A DNA stretch of 64,000 nucleotides from Cavia porcellus. Lineage: Eukaryota > Chordata > Mammalia > Rodentia > Caviidae. Of this stretch, positions 44,601 to 55,760 are shown piece by piece (the first letter of the stretch is position 1; each line of letters begins with the position of its first letter). The stretch is taken from positions 41,038,501-41,102,500 of the forward strand of contig NW_026947493.1 in the NCBI RefSeq assembly GCF_034190915.1. The letters are read 5' to 3'. Position numbers and translations under genes: made by a program. The notes under the pieces are model-generated. The model was not told the DNA's origin, did not search any database, and was given only the letters and a program-made list of their open reading frames with translations.

Positions 44601-44821
44601 ACTGACCAATTCCACAGAACAGGGTCAATAGAGGAAGGGCAGAGGCATACTCTACTCACCAGCCAGATAAATTTTCTTTAAAAAAAACTTTTAAAAAAAA
44701 GTTAACTGACACATAAAACAAAAATTGTGCACATTAATAGGGTACCATTTAATGTTTCAATACATGTATGATAATGTTTAAATCAGGATAAATATTTATT
44801 TCATCAACCATTTATTTTCTT

Positions 44822-45120
44822 TTCTCTTCTTTTTAAATTTTGTGGGGATTGAATTTACTGGGGATTGAATTCAGGGCCTTTGCATTGAGCTACATCCCCA
44901 GTTAGCCTCCCATGCCCTTTTGAGATAGGGTTTTCTTTTCTTTTTTATGGGTACCAGGGATCGAACTCAGGACCATGCACTTGCAAAGCAGGCACTTATG
45001 CCGCTGAGCTAAATCCACAGCCCCAGAGATAGGGTCTTCTTAAATCACTCAGTTGCCCAGGTTGACCTCCAACTTGTGACCCTTCCACAAAAGCCTCTCA
45101 AATTGCCAGACCACTGTCAT
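44822..45120 (-). mobile_element. B1-dID SINE split by a younger ID
   Basis: Antisense dID part at 44835-44905 (GGGGATTGAATTCAGGGCCT, GAGCTACATCCCCAG). The B1 part resumes after 45036 (CACTCAGTTGCCCAGGTTGA, CCTCCAACTTGTGACCC). It is interrupted by the ID at 44932-45025. Confidence 0.7.
44932..45025 (-). mobile_element. ID SINE nested in B1-dID
   Basis: GGGTACCAGGGATCGAACTC, GCACTTGCAAAGCAGGCACT, GCCGCTGAGCTAAATCCACA. Perfect 10-bp duplication GAGATAGGGT at 44922-44931 and 45026-45035. Confidence 0.95.
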
Positions 45121-46069
45121 TCATTTACCATTTGTTTATGGTGAAAACATTCAAATCTATATTGTGTAGGTAAACAATTTGTAATGCTCTGTTTAAAATG
45201 ACTTTTTATTGGTGCAGAGGACAAAATTAAAGGCTGTCTGCATACTAATCACTTGTTTGTTCTACCACTGAGATACACCACCAGTCCTAAAATAACTTTA
45301 TAAATCCTGAGAGAAAAAGATTTGAAGCATATATACCACAATGTTAAATTAACTGTAATTGTTTTTAAGTATATTGGAACTATGGTCAATTTTCCTTTTC
45401 CTTTTGTGCTTTTCTGAATTTTTAAACTTGTCAGTAATAAAGATGCATTTCTTTTATAGCACATAAAAACCACAAAAATATTCTAAATGATCCTTTCAAT
45501 TATATATTTCACAGAGTCAGAACGAATAACTAATTTCATACATTTTACAAATACTTGAGTCTCTCTCATTGTCCCTGTCATTATTGACAGAGGTGAGCCA
45601 AAGGCTCCTGATGGGCTCTGCAGTCTATTGAAGAAAAATAAATCAAATGACCCACATTCATTTAAAAAATACAGAATTACAACTAGAAAGAAATGAACAA
45701 GATTATGTGCTATGAGAGAAGATGATAGGAACACACAATTAACTGGGTGACAGGAAGTTTAGGTGATAGGAAGTTTAGAAGAGCTTAGTTCCTGAAAGTG
45801 AATCAGTGGTGAGGCAAAAACAGCATCCTTGGTCAGAGGCACAGGAACTGAGCTGGGGTGGGAGTGGGGGTGGGAATGGGCAGCTCTGCTCAGTAGCAGA
45901 GGTGAGGGTGGGGGTCTCCAGATGCCATCAGAACTTTGTAGGCTCTGGTCTATAGCTCACAATAAAGCTATTTTCATGAATAAGTAGTAGAGAAGTCAGG
46001 GCTGGGTGAAAATGAGGTAGGCAGTCCAAAGGAGGTCAGTCAGACTTCATATGAATCCCAGGTTCACGT
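45121..46069. other. Intron sequence; possible short SINE fragment
   Basis: 45213-45290 (GGTGCAGAGGACAAAATTAA ... CCACTGAGATACACCACCAG) looks like an ID/B1 remnant. The rest is unassigned; a G-rich patch (GGTGGGAGTGGGGGTGGGAA) lies near 45857. Confidence 0.4.
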
Positions 46070-46230
46070 TTTGTGAAAAGAAGGTTGGCACAACCTCCTA
46101 ATCCTCTTCTCTTTAATTCATCTGTGAAATGAAACCCCAATGTGGAAGTAATTGTGAGGATTAAATGAGATATATTTGAAAGACTGTGCCTTAAACAAAG
46201 TAATCAATCTAGAAACAACTAATGATTTTT
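46070..46230 (-). repeat. MIR-like SINE relic
   Basis: Antisense MIR: AATTCATCTGTGAAATGAAA, then GTGAGGATTAAATGAGATAT and GACTGTGCCTTAAACAAAG. Confidence 0.7.
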
Positions 46231-46621
46231 ACCATTTTAGATATCGATATAAAAAATCCTTTTCACATTCTTGAAAAACACTAACAGAGTAGATATAAAG
46301 TGTTCTCCCCACAGAAATAGGAGCTATATAAGGTAATGCACATGTAAATTAGCTAGATTTAGTCATTGCATAATGTATATATAAATTTCAAAATATCCAT
46401 TGTGCATAACAAATGCCTGCATTTTATATGTCAATGTGAAATAAATAATTGTAAACAAATCCTTTTCATTACTTCTTTCTAGAGATGAAAGCAAAAGTAA
46501 TATGCATTGGATTTTTAAAAATGATTATTCATTACACAACTAAGAGACACATAGGGAAGATCTTGTTTTATGGTATAAGTTTTTATGAAAAATGAAATAC
46601 TTGTTTAGATATATATACCTA

Positions 46622-46697
46622 GGGGTCAGGGATATAGCTCAGCTGCACAAGCACCTACTTGGCAAACGTGAGGTAGTGAGCTTGATCCTTGGAACCA

Positions 46698-46745
<48 letters not shown>

Positions 46746-46766
46746 ACACACATACACACACACACA
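46622..46766 (+). mobile_element. ID SINE with (CA)n tail
   Basis: Sense ID (GGTCAGGGATATAGCTCAGC ... GTAGTGAGCTTGATCCTTGG) to about 46699. The A-rich tail has become a ~67-nt (CA)n with TACA interruptions at 46700-46766. Chance (TH)n open frames over it are not genes. Confidence 0.9.
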
Positions 46767-47957
46767 GGTACATTCACGTCGTGTTTCTTTTTTACAATAC
46801 TATTACAGGTTTCCATCACTAACTGTACTCAAAGTGAACAAATAAATTTTATAATGCCAGTGGAATCTACTTTTTCATGTAATCACAAATGCATTTTAGA
46901 AGGGATATAATGCACAAGGCATTGCATCATCAGATTCATCATCAAAATGGATACAGGAGGATGTGCGTTCTTCAAGTTAGGTTTTGACAACATTAACTAA
47001 AATCTGATGTAATGAAGGAGACTGAGTAGAGCAAACTACAGTATTAACTCAGAGAAAAACTGTCCAGTATCCAGTTGTTTATTTCTTTGGAGTTTCCCTT
47101 TCAATAACATTGAGTATCTCTGTTATTTAACATTATGATTAGTTGATTTGTTATCGCTTTTCTGAGTTTTAAAAAAATTACACACAAGACCAAACAATAC
47201 TGGTTTTTAAAAAGTTAAACTAGTATCATTATTTTTTAATCTGGGAAATTCAATTCAAGTGAAAATATATACTCCTACCATGTTCTATTTCTAAAGTCTT
47301 TTCAGCTCTAGAGATATGTTGGGGAAAGAAGCCAGGTTTTCACACTATCCAAACAATTCACCAAGTTGATTTGGAAAATTGTTTTCTAATTAATATAGCT
47401 ATTTACTCTTAAAGATGGTGAAATGTTTGAATAACTGGGTTCATAGGAAAAAATAAAAAGGGAAAACTCTCACTATGTACTGAGTCATGCTAATAAAATT
47501 GTAGTCTTTAAAGAACAAAAAATTTTTAAAAATGATTTCATATAATAATGAAGTAATTTGAAATTGGGCAGAATTACACATTTCTTCAGGGACCATGTCT
47601 CCTACATAAACACTCTTATGGTAGAAAATGTGCTACTACACCAAAAACCCAGTATAAGAGTGCAAATCAGGGGCTACAAAGATTATTTTTTGATATTCTG
47701 AACACAAAGAGGACCTTGAAAAACCACCAGGGTCCTAATACTCTCAGGAAACAAATGTTTTAGGACTTAGTGACAACAATGACCTTTAAAAATCGTTAGG
47801 CCTTGAAACAGGTAAGGAAGATAGTTCTTACTTGACCCTCTTCTGCTAAGGCACATTGTAATAATTTATTAGACTACTCATCAAGTGACAAGGGATAAGA
47901 TTCACCTTTAATTTGCATTAAAGGGACAACCTGCCATCAGACAATGAAGTTAGGGTA
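46767..47957. other. Intron sequence, no feature recognised
   Basis: AT-rich unassigned DNA. Confidence 0.45.
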
Positions 47958-48008
<51 letters not shown>

Positions 48009-48016
48009 TGAGTGTG
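47958..48016. repeat. (TG)n microsatellite
   Basis: About 25 TG units followed by TGAGTGAGTG, directly abutting an antisense SINE, so probably derived from its tail. Confidence 0.95.
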
Positions 48017-48119
48017 TTTGGTACTGAGGATTAAATCCAGGACCTATTCATTGAACTCCATCCTCAGGCTGCCCTCTACCTTAGGTTTTATTTTGAGACA
48101 GGGTCTTACTAAGTCACTA
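48017..48119 (-). mobile_element. B1-dID SINE, truncated
   Basis: GGTACTGAGGATTAAATCCA, CATTGAACTCCATCCTCAGG, then B1 start GAGACAGGGTCTTACTAAGT; antisense. Confidence 0.75.
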
Positions 48120-49385
48120 ATGTTTCTTATGCATTGCAAAATGTCTGACGGAAGAAATCACAGTTTGCCTTCCATGTAGTGAGATGAGAAAATGCGTATC
48201 TAATTCTTTTTTCACATAAGAAAGTGTTTTGATTACATTAGCAGCTATAAATATTAAATATAACATAACACATAGTAGATGACTCTGTAACTTCATTAAG
48301 TAACAATTTAGTGACATGATCCTCTTGAAACAGTCATTCAGAGTCTCTGTACATCTCTGAACTCAGTGTTATAGATAATTGCTTAATCCTCCAGAGTCAT
48401 CTTACAGTATAGGAATAGTTTCAGAGGGTGATTCTTTTTCTTTTCTCTTGTGTGTGTGTGTGTGTGTGTTTTTCCCCAAGCAAGACCAGCCTTTCTGTCA
48501 ACAGCAGTGTTTGAGATGTTTGGGCCTTTACCTTTGATGAATACATGACATGCCAAGTTCTGTGTGCTTACAGATTCATCACTCTCCAAATTTATAGGGA
48601 TGCATGCAGTGTCATTTGATAAATTGTTTTGTTTTGCCTTTCATCACTCACGTGATATTGGAAGGATGCTCCCTGTATATCTTAGGCATCATCTATCAAA
48701 AATAAGGCTTTGGAGAGAACAAATAAAATGCAGTAAAAACTTGTTGAACTGATAACTATATAATATGAATGTGTCGTCTCTGAATATGAAGGGCCACTAT
48801 ATGAGGCTCATATTTTATGTTTTTTAGCAATTTTACATGTCTATATTCCTGTGGTTTAAATTGTACTTTGGTTCAAATGTTTGCAAAGCTTTCCAAGTGT
48901 CTTTGGAAAAGAGAGTGCTGTAAATTAAAGTAGTTATTAATCTTACTAAATCTATTTCTTTTTACTGGTATTTACTTAGAAATTCCATGCCTCTTTGTGA
49001 TGGATTGGTTTGACAAGTTACTCCACAACTGGGACATAAAGTAAGAAGCTAGAGGAACTTGATACTTGGTTTTGCTTTTTGTTTTCATAGGGAAAAAAAA
49101 TTTCTACTAAACTGACAAATAAATTGACAAAAATGTTAAAAAGAGAACTCTGAGGCTTTACAGTTTCCAGATCTGACAATTTAAATCAGGGTGAAAATAA
49201 CTAAAATTAAACATATATATATATATATTTTATTATGAGAAGCACAAGTTTTCTCTAATTAATAAAATATTCTCTATACAAGGTGACTAAGGACAACAAA
49301 CCCATGGAAATCTGTTTGAATCCCAGAAGAAACTTGCTTTAAGGACTAAATTTCTTTCATTCATTCATTAAATACCAAGCACAAG
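48120..49385. other. Intron sequence with minor microsatellites
   Basis: (TG)n at 48449-48469 and (AT)n at 49210-49229. Otherwise AT-rich and unassigned. Confidence 0.45.
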
Positions 49386-49560
49386 CTGGTCATGGGCCTA
49401 CAATTCCAGTACTCTGGGAGACCAAAGCAGGAGGACCACATATTATAGCCATCCTAGACAACTTAGCAAGACACTGTTTAAAAAATTTCTTTAAAGGATT
49501 TGGGGCCACAGTTCAGTGTGAAGGTTTTAGGTTCAATGTTCAGTATTATAAACAAAAACC
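49386..49560 (+). mobile_element. B1-dID dimeric SINE
   Basis: Sense B1 (CCTACAATTCCAGTACTCTG, GGAGACCAAAGCAGGAGGAC, ACTTAGCAAGACACTG) joined to a dID (TTTGGGGCCACAGTTCAGTG ... TTCAATGTTCAGTATTATAA). It lies immediately upstream of the SPACA1 retrocopy. Confidence 0.75.
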
Positions 49561-50698
49561 ATAGGAGTCCTGAAGCTTCAATGGTTGCATGGACCAGGCA
49601 CAGGAGTTCGGAGTGCTTGTGTCCTGACTTCACTCCTGGAGGCGCCCTCTCGCTGGAGTGGGTACTGCTGCTGCGTGTTAAACGGCTACTGGGGCCTGAA
49701 ACCATGAGCCCTGGGGTACAGACTGCTCTGCGGGGCTGCTGCTATCCATGACTGGTTGCTCCTGGCAGGCTTTTGGTCCTCCAGTGCAAAGAACATCACT
49801 GACCTTCAGGACTGGGATTTCACCGTGAGGGTGAGGGCAAGGGCAACAGCAAGAACCACAAGGATAACTACAACTAAGTGGCCACTACAGAAAGTCTGAC
49901 TGAGGCCAGGGATGATGTTGTGAACAAGACATTAGTCAAAGAAGTAGAATTTGGAATGTGCACAGCCACCTGTGGTACTGGTTTTAGAGTTTTATTAACA
50001 AATAGGTGTCCTGGATATGAATCCAAGTGTATTATTCTGGTAGAAGGATGCTGTGGACGAGTATGCTATGGCTGTGGTCAGCCAATTTCAGAAAGTCTTG
50101 AAAGTGTTACACTGGCTTGCATTCATATATTTACTGTAAATCAGTTCATAATCTGTGGAAATTTCTAAGGCCAGACCAATACCCATTGTACTTGCAAATG
50201 ATTCAGCAGTCCTGGAAGTACAGAGATGTTCACTTGGGCTTCTGAATGTGACACTCTGGAGAGCAGTGATGGTAGCATCTGTTGGGTTCACAGTCTATAC
50301 AGTAAATGAAATGCAGATGAGATCAAGCCGACCAGACACTGATGGAGTCCTAGTGTATGTGCTGACCACAGGAGTCATTATCTGTATATTCATAATCTTC
50401 ATATTGGTCTTTATAATTACAAATTGTCTTTTCCTCCTAGGTGGCAGTGAAAGCTTTCGAGGGGAGGGGCAAAGACCTCTACAACTGAGATGGGCTCTAT
50501 GAAACACAAAGATTCAGCTTCTCTTGACCAGGCATGAGCAGAGGTACCCAGACAGGAAGATGACTCATTAAGCGAATGGAATGAAAAAGGTGGTGTGGAT
50601 GATGTAAGCTGAGCCAAAGGCTACTAGAGCTCAGATTCATACTATAAAAATAAAATATTTACCAAAATGCTTTAAACAACAATAACAACAACAACAAA
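49561..50698 (+). pseudogene. SPACA1: SPACA1 processed pseudogene
   Basis: SPACA1 is a sperm acrosomal membrane protein. This is an intron-poor, broken copy. The start-like ATGAGCCCTGGGGTACAGAC is at 49704, with probable 5' UTR before it. The ectodomain follows in frame at 49878-50168 ([28 protein letters not shown]). After a frameshift/stop near 50166, 50155-50502 continues (LANDSAVLEVQR; FTVYTVNEMQM) into the transmembrane segment (LTTGVIICIFIIFILVFIIT). The C-terminus is at about 50555-50590 (EDDSLSEWNE). Premature stops occur in the signal-peptide region and elsewhere, so it is non-functional. A/CAA-rich sequence with AATAAA motifs follows (50648-50703). A 14-nt insertion TCTTTTCCTCCTAG at 50427-50440 resembles a retained intron end. 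No target-site duplication is obvious. It lies in sense opposite to CYP7B1. Confidence 0.88.
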
Positions 50699-51623
50699 AT
50701 AAAGCATAACAATAATTGCTGAACAGATCTCACTGTTGAAATATTCACACCTTTTCCAGACCTTAGCTGACCAGCAACATTATAAATAATGGCATATCTG
50801 TATTGCCATGATACAATGCACAGAGGAATGAGAATGAGACAGAATAAATTGAAAAAACAGAATTATGTCAAATTTGCCCTTTTAAAGAAAGACATTTCAG
50901 AAATTGATAATTCCCAGGGCTATTGATGCATAGAGCAAACAGGATTTCCCACATGCTTATTAGCACTGTTTGGCTCTTAGAAAAAAATCAGGTATAGCAT
51001 ACTGATACAGAAGGACTTTTAAGGCACATTGTCCAATGCAAAAGGTGCAGAATAATAGTTATAGTGTAATCCAATTTATCTAAGTGGTTCACCCAATCAT
51101 GTACATATAAAATAAATGTAAAAGTGAGGCTTTGGAAAGTTTCATATTCTCACAAGAGGCTGGATGGGGTAGGGAACAAAGGAAAGTGGGGAGCAGGTTA
51201 AGAGGCACCCCACTTTTACTTTAGATGCAGCTGGACTGACTAAACTTTAAGATGTCTTGTATTTCTTATGTAATTATTATTTTTTAAGCATAGATTTATA
51301 AAAACCTGTGAATGAATGACCTCACTCACAATTTCATATTGAATTTCAAGGCAGGCATAGGCATCATTATATTCTCTCAAGATTATGATTTGTAAACTAA
51401 TCTGGAGTCCCCTTTGGAGTAGGTAATGAAGTGCACAGCTGGGACTTTGTATGTGTTCCGATGCATGTACGCACACAAGCATACACACACAGAGATATAC
51501 AGAAAGACAGACAGACAGGTATTTCTGCCTACTTTAACTTCCAGCTTTGCTTTACTCTGTTATACAAGCTGTATTTAAACATAATTCTATGACTTAAGTA
51601 TACTTAAGGGCTGTACAAGCTCA
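50699..51623. other. Intron sequence, no feature recognised
   Basis: AT-rich. 50980-51240 has a weak L1-3'-UTR-like feel (TGATACAGAAGGACTTTTAA, ATAATAGTTATAGTG) but I cannot assign it. Confidence 0.35.
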
Positions 51624-51730
51624 GTTTTGTTTTGTTTTTGTTTGTTTGTGTGTTTGTACTGGGGATTGAACTCACGACCTCATGCTTACGAGGCAGGCAC
51701 TTGTCCTGCTGAGCTAAATCGCCTGCCCCC
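51624..51730 (-). mobile_element. ID-type SINE
   Basis: (GTTTT)n tail at left, then TACTGGGGATTGAACTCACG, ACGAGGCAGGCACTTGTCCT and GCTGAGCTAAATCGCCTGCC; antisense. Confidence 0.9.
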
Positions 51731-52027
51731 CTATTTTGAGTTTTGAGTTATCTCTGCAATGAAAGTGTGACTGGCTGAAAGCCATACTCTACAGATTGAG
51801 AATGTATATCATTACTTCCCTCAACTGCACAGGGCCATGTTTCACTTATCTTCTCTGTAACATATGGGTCCTTTCATCCCACAAGCACATTCACTGACCT
51901 GAAAAGCAGTGCCACCAGCAGTAGCACCAAAGTCATGAGAATACATTTTCTATATGGTTATATTTATTTTTTAAATATCATATACATGTGCAATCACATG
52001 TTCCTTAGGAAGGACAATGATTGTGTC
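51731..52027. other. Intron sequence, nothing recognised
   Basis: Unassigned AT-rich DNA. Confidence 0.45.
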
Positions 52028-52205
52028 AGAAGTGGTGGCACATACCTATAATCTCATCACCCAGAAGGCTGGGGAAGGAGGATCCAAATTTCAAGCACAG
52101 CTCAGACAAATAAGAAGGTCTGAGGAAGTAGCTCAGTGGTACAGTATCCCTGGTTGAACCCCAGTAGTAGCACCAACACTCTCCAAAACAAACAAACAAA
52201 CCAAA
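52028..52205 (+). mobile_element. B1-dID dimeric SINE
   Basis: B1 part AGAAGTGGTGGCACATACCT ... GGCTGGGGAAGGAGGATCC, then dID part GTCTGAGGAAGTAGCTCAGT ... GGTTGAACCCCAGTAG and an AAAC-rich tail. Confidence 0.85.
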
Positions 52206-53994
52206 ATGTCCATGTTTGTAAGTATACAAAATAGAAACAAAATATGTTTTCTCTATTTTTCTCAAGATAAAAAAATTCCAAATTAATAAATAAGCGAAAA
52301 CCAAAATTTGTTATACTCTAGTAATTCTATATTGAATTTTAATAAGTACAAAGTAGCTTAAATGAACCACCTCCTTCCACCCAATGAAAGCTGACCCACA
52401 GGATCAACAGGTAGGATAGGACTTGCCACTCATTCTCCAGAACCAAAGTGAAGGATGAACCAAAAGTTCTCCCAAGAAAACAATTTTTGTCATCATACCT
52501 GAAGAGACAACTAAACTGAAGACAACTAAAGACTGGGAGAAGACAAAGGGAAAGCACCTCACTAGGTTATCAACTACTGCCACATGATGCCACGTACTCT
52601 AAGATAACCCAACATGAACTTCCTGGCCCCCAAATGAGTCTCCTCTCACTTTTTGTATTCACAAAGAATCTTTTCTTCTCTGAATTTCTAGTCTTTTTTT
52701 GTCTTCTAACGGCATCAGTATTCTCATTTACATTGCCCAGTACCATGACTGAATTATTTCCAGGCAAGAATGTGTCTTCCCATCTGGAATGCAAGCGCAA
52801 ACAAAGCAGAATCTTATCTTTTTGGGTATCTTATACGGCTTGTACAACGAATTAATTAGTGAGTTGCCAACAAATATTATTGACAAACTACTATGTGCCA
52901 GGCATTCTTTTAAACACTAGTGATAAAGACATGTGCTGTTTAGTGTTGTGTGTCAATTGGGCTAACCTACAGCACCACATTATTCAGTCAAGAAGTAATC
53001 TAAGTTTCATTGAGAAAGTGCTTGGATCCAGTAAATATCTACCTTCAGTTACTCTTAAGTACAAGAGCTCATTCTCAATAACATAAGACACATCTAACTA
53101 GATGAAAAAACTTGAAAGCAAAGTTGATTGGCCAATGCACTTTAGCTTACATAGGAATAAGAAGCTCTGGTATGCTATTAAAGGTAGAGGGACTATAAAT
53201 AACAATATGTTTCAAACAGCTAGAAGTATTTTGAATGTTTTCATCATAAAAAATAATAGATGTCTGGAAAGATATATTTACTCTGATTTAAACACTTCAA
53301 TGTATACATGTACCAAAACACCACACTGGTACCCTGTAAATATATAAAATGCTTAAATTTGTGAGTATTACTTAGAATAAATAAAAAGGCGACACCAAAT
53401 TTTTCCCAAGGAAGTAGAAATTCTGACTCAAGACTGTAGCATCAGTCCCTACCTGAAAGTCTCCAGTGAGCCAGCCTATGGATTTTGGGCTTGATACGTC
53501 CCACAATGGCATGAGTCAACTCCTTAGCATAGATGCAATACATATAGCACACATCAGAAAGCCCCCTCCCCCAGGACATATGTATACATATCCTACTGGC
53601 TTATTTCTCTGAAAAATCTAGACCAAAACAAGAGTTAGACAGGATGCAAGGTTCTGCTACTAAAGAATTCATATTCTCCTACGTAGGGGAAAACTAAAAA
53701 TTTCTCTAAAATATCACTAATCAAAAGAAATGCAGTGAGTGACAAGTCTGTGAAGAAAATGAAGCAAGACAAATATGACTGTGCATGGTTGGTGAGCTTC
53801 ATTTAGATGAGATGATCAGGGAAGGCTTCTCTGAAGCAGTGACATTCAAGCAGATACAGGAGTTGACATTCTCATTACTGTTTTTGTTCCTCCCATAGAT
53901 CTTGTATAAAGTAATTTACATACTATGAGCTTAATAAATTATTTGGAAAAAATAATGAATAAATTAATAATGTGGTTTTAAGGAACTCTAGCCA
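52206..53994. other. Intron sequence, little recognised
   Basis: A faint L2/MIR-like patch at 52885-52925 (CTACTATGTGCCAGGCATTC). The rest is unassigned; open frames are short and without domains. Confidence 0.4.
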
Positions 53995-54200
53995 TTTTAA
54001 TTTTAGGTAACTAAGAAACAAGCTGAGTTTAAGACCTTAATGAAAAGATTCTTTCCTCCGAGGTGAAATTATACCCACCTGGAGCTGCAGGCTTTTGTTT
54101 CTAACGTGATTAATGAGTGGAGGTGACTGATTAAGTCGTTTTAAGTATGCAATTGCTTTAACCTGCACTAATTTGAAAACAGTATAGACACGACACAGTT
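53995..54200. other. Candidate conserved non-coding block
   Basis: Free of recognised repeats, with clustered homeodomain-like cores (TGATTAATGAG, GATTAAG, GCAATTG) between 54100 and 54170. This is a reading impression only; conservation was not measured. Confidence 0.25.
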
Positions 54201-54420
54201 GGTAAAACAAGTATAAAGCAGAACAAATATCTCTTTCTGGCCCTAATCTGGCCCCTTCCTGTCTCCTTTTTTGTTCTTTCCTTCAAAACACAAACATCTT
54301 TTCCATCCTAAACATACAAGGCTTGATAGGTTATTCTTCAGGAAGAAAAGATGTTGTATCTCATTTTTTTGTCTTTGCTTCCCACTATATGCCAGTTGTG
54401 TTTACTATCTTTATTTCTGA

Positions 54421-54425
<5 letters not shown>

Positions 54426-54470
<45 letters not shown>
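54426..54470. repeat. (TG)n microsatellite
   Basis: About 22 uninterrupted TG units. Confidence 0.95.
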
Positions 54471-54471
<1 letters not shown>

Positions 54472-54828
54472 GGGAGGAAGTGGTAAAGAGAAAACTGAAA
54501 TCCCCTCTTAATCGAGCATGAAGTGACCTTTCATTCAAGAGCTGGGACTCTTTATCCATGAGGGGCAATCTGAGCCAAGTAAACATTTCAGAGCGGGCAG
54601 CAACATACAGTTCTGCCTCTCAAGGAATGCTGACTTGCATGTTCTGATTTTTGGCACATGTAAGCTGACTTCTGGGTCTGAGAGCATGCATATGTCACAG
54701 ATAAAGACCAGATGTAAGTGAAAGCAAGGGCCACTGTCAATCAGAGAAATCCCATTAATTTGTTTCTTGGATTGTAACTGTTCAAGTAATATGAACTGTT
54801 GTTTAACTTTGCTCAAAAATTTTACTCT

Positions 54829-54952
54829 GCCCAGGCATGGTGGTACACGTTTGTAAATCTAGTAATCATGAGGCTGAAGTTAGAGGATTGCGAGTTGTAA
54901 AATAGCCTGGGTTGCCTAGGGGAAGCTCTCTTGAAAAACAAATCAAAAAAGT
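54829..54952 (+). mobile_element. B1-type SINE monomer
   Basis: GCCCAGGCATGGTGGTACAC, ATCATGAGGCTGAAGTTAGA, AATAGCCTGGGTTGCCTAGG; diverged 7SL-derived SINE. Confidence 0.75.
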
Positions 54953-55370
54953 TACTTTATTCACTTGGGTTTCATAAATATCAAGTATGAACTGGGTGGC
55001 ATTGTTCAAGGCTAAGAAAGAAATTAAAGAATAAATGACACACAATGGCAAAACTACACCATGAATGTTAGAAGCTCTAAATCAGAAAGCCAGACTGAAT
55101 TGTCTCTAGTTAACACCTCCAGAGAAATCATCCCTACCTTCACCAGCGCAACATGTCAGTGCCGAGCCAAAAAAGCCAAAAGAAACCCATGTGAGGCCAT
55201 CTTGTATCAGGCTACTGGGAATGATGGGGAATGAGGCAGGTCAAGGAGCTGGCCACTCTAAAGGTTCAAAATGTGTTGTTAGTTAAGATACCATGCTTCA
55301 AAATGATTCCACCCTATTGGACAAGTTAACTGAGTGAAGTCTGTGCTGTTGTCCTCTTGCATACACTGTT
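54953..55370. other. Intron sequence, nothing recognised
   Basis: Unassigned. Confidence 0.4.
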
Positions 55371-55374
55371 GGTT

Positions 55375-55760
55375 AACTTTTTTTCTCCTTGCTGGGACAA
55401 AATACCAAACACACACATTTAAGGGAGGAAATGTTTATAAACCTCAGTTTGTGGAGGTTTTGGTCTGTAGTCAGCTGGCTCCGAGGCAGGATGCCATGGC
55501 ACATGTGCAATAGTTCAAGGCAGCAGATGACAGCAAAACCAATAAGAACAAAAATAGGGGATCACTAGAGAAGACTCTTTATCTCCCTTATATTGTATGT
55601 AGAGGGCCCGCCAAGGGCAGGCGTGGTACTAAGATCCATAATCCCAGCACTGGAACATGAATCAATCACAAACTCTAGAAGCCTGCCTCCAAAAGATGCC
55701 TCCATGACTGTACTAGGTTTTGGAAAGACATCCAGACAAAAGTCATAACACATACTATTA
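55375..55760 (-). mobile_element. MaLR-type LTR, antisense, with B1 fragment
   Basis: GGGACAAAATACCAAACACA, GGGAGGAAATGTTTATAAAC, CCTCAGTTTGTGGAGGTTTT: the antisense 3' part of a rodent MaLR LTR. A short B1 fragment lies at 55613-55655 (GGGCAGGCGTGGTACTAAGA, TCCATAATCCCAGCACTGG). LTR-like sequence resumes to about 55760. Confidence 0.55.

Larger units (their letters stand above)
40620..44660 (-). mobile_element. Degraded L1, minus strand, internally deleted
   Basis: Sense is the minus strand. 3' UTR and tail at 40620-41000 (containing an (AT)n tract at 40841-40879). The ORF2 C-terminus is near 41050-41090 (MEYYSAIKKDK). The reverse-transcriptase region runs through 41100-43480 with frameshifts. 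The endonuclease N-terminus at about 43510-43710 encodes VNGLNSQIKRNRLAKWMKKQ and DPTVCCIQE. The ORF1 coiled coil lies at 43793-44410 (MKDIRNSIENICRRLNEGKD). A possible 5' leader with two similar GAGGAAGGG-containing units is at 44410-44660. Most of the endonuclease and the ORF1 C-terminus are deleted. No target-site duplication is convincing. Confidence 0.8.

Noticed and set aside
46592..46910. Frames with poly(Thr-His)
   Set aside because: Translation of the (CA)n tail of an ID SINE.
46700..48016. CRISPR-like or satellite array
   Set aside because: Only simple dinucleotide tracts next to SINEs; no regular repeat-spacer pattern anywhere in the window.
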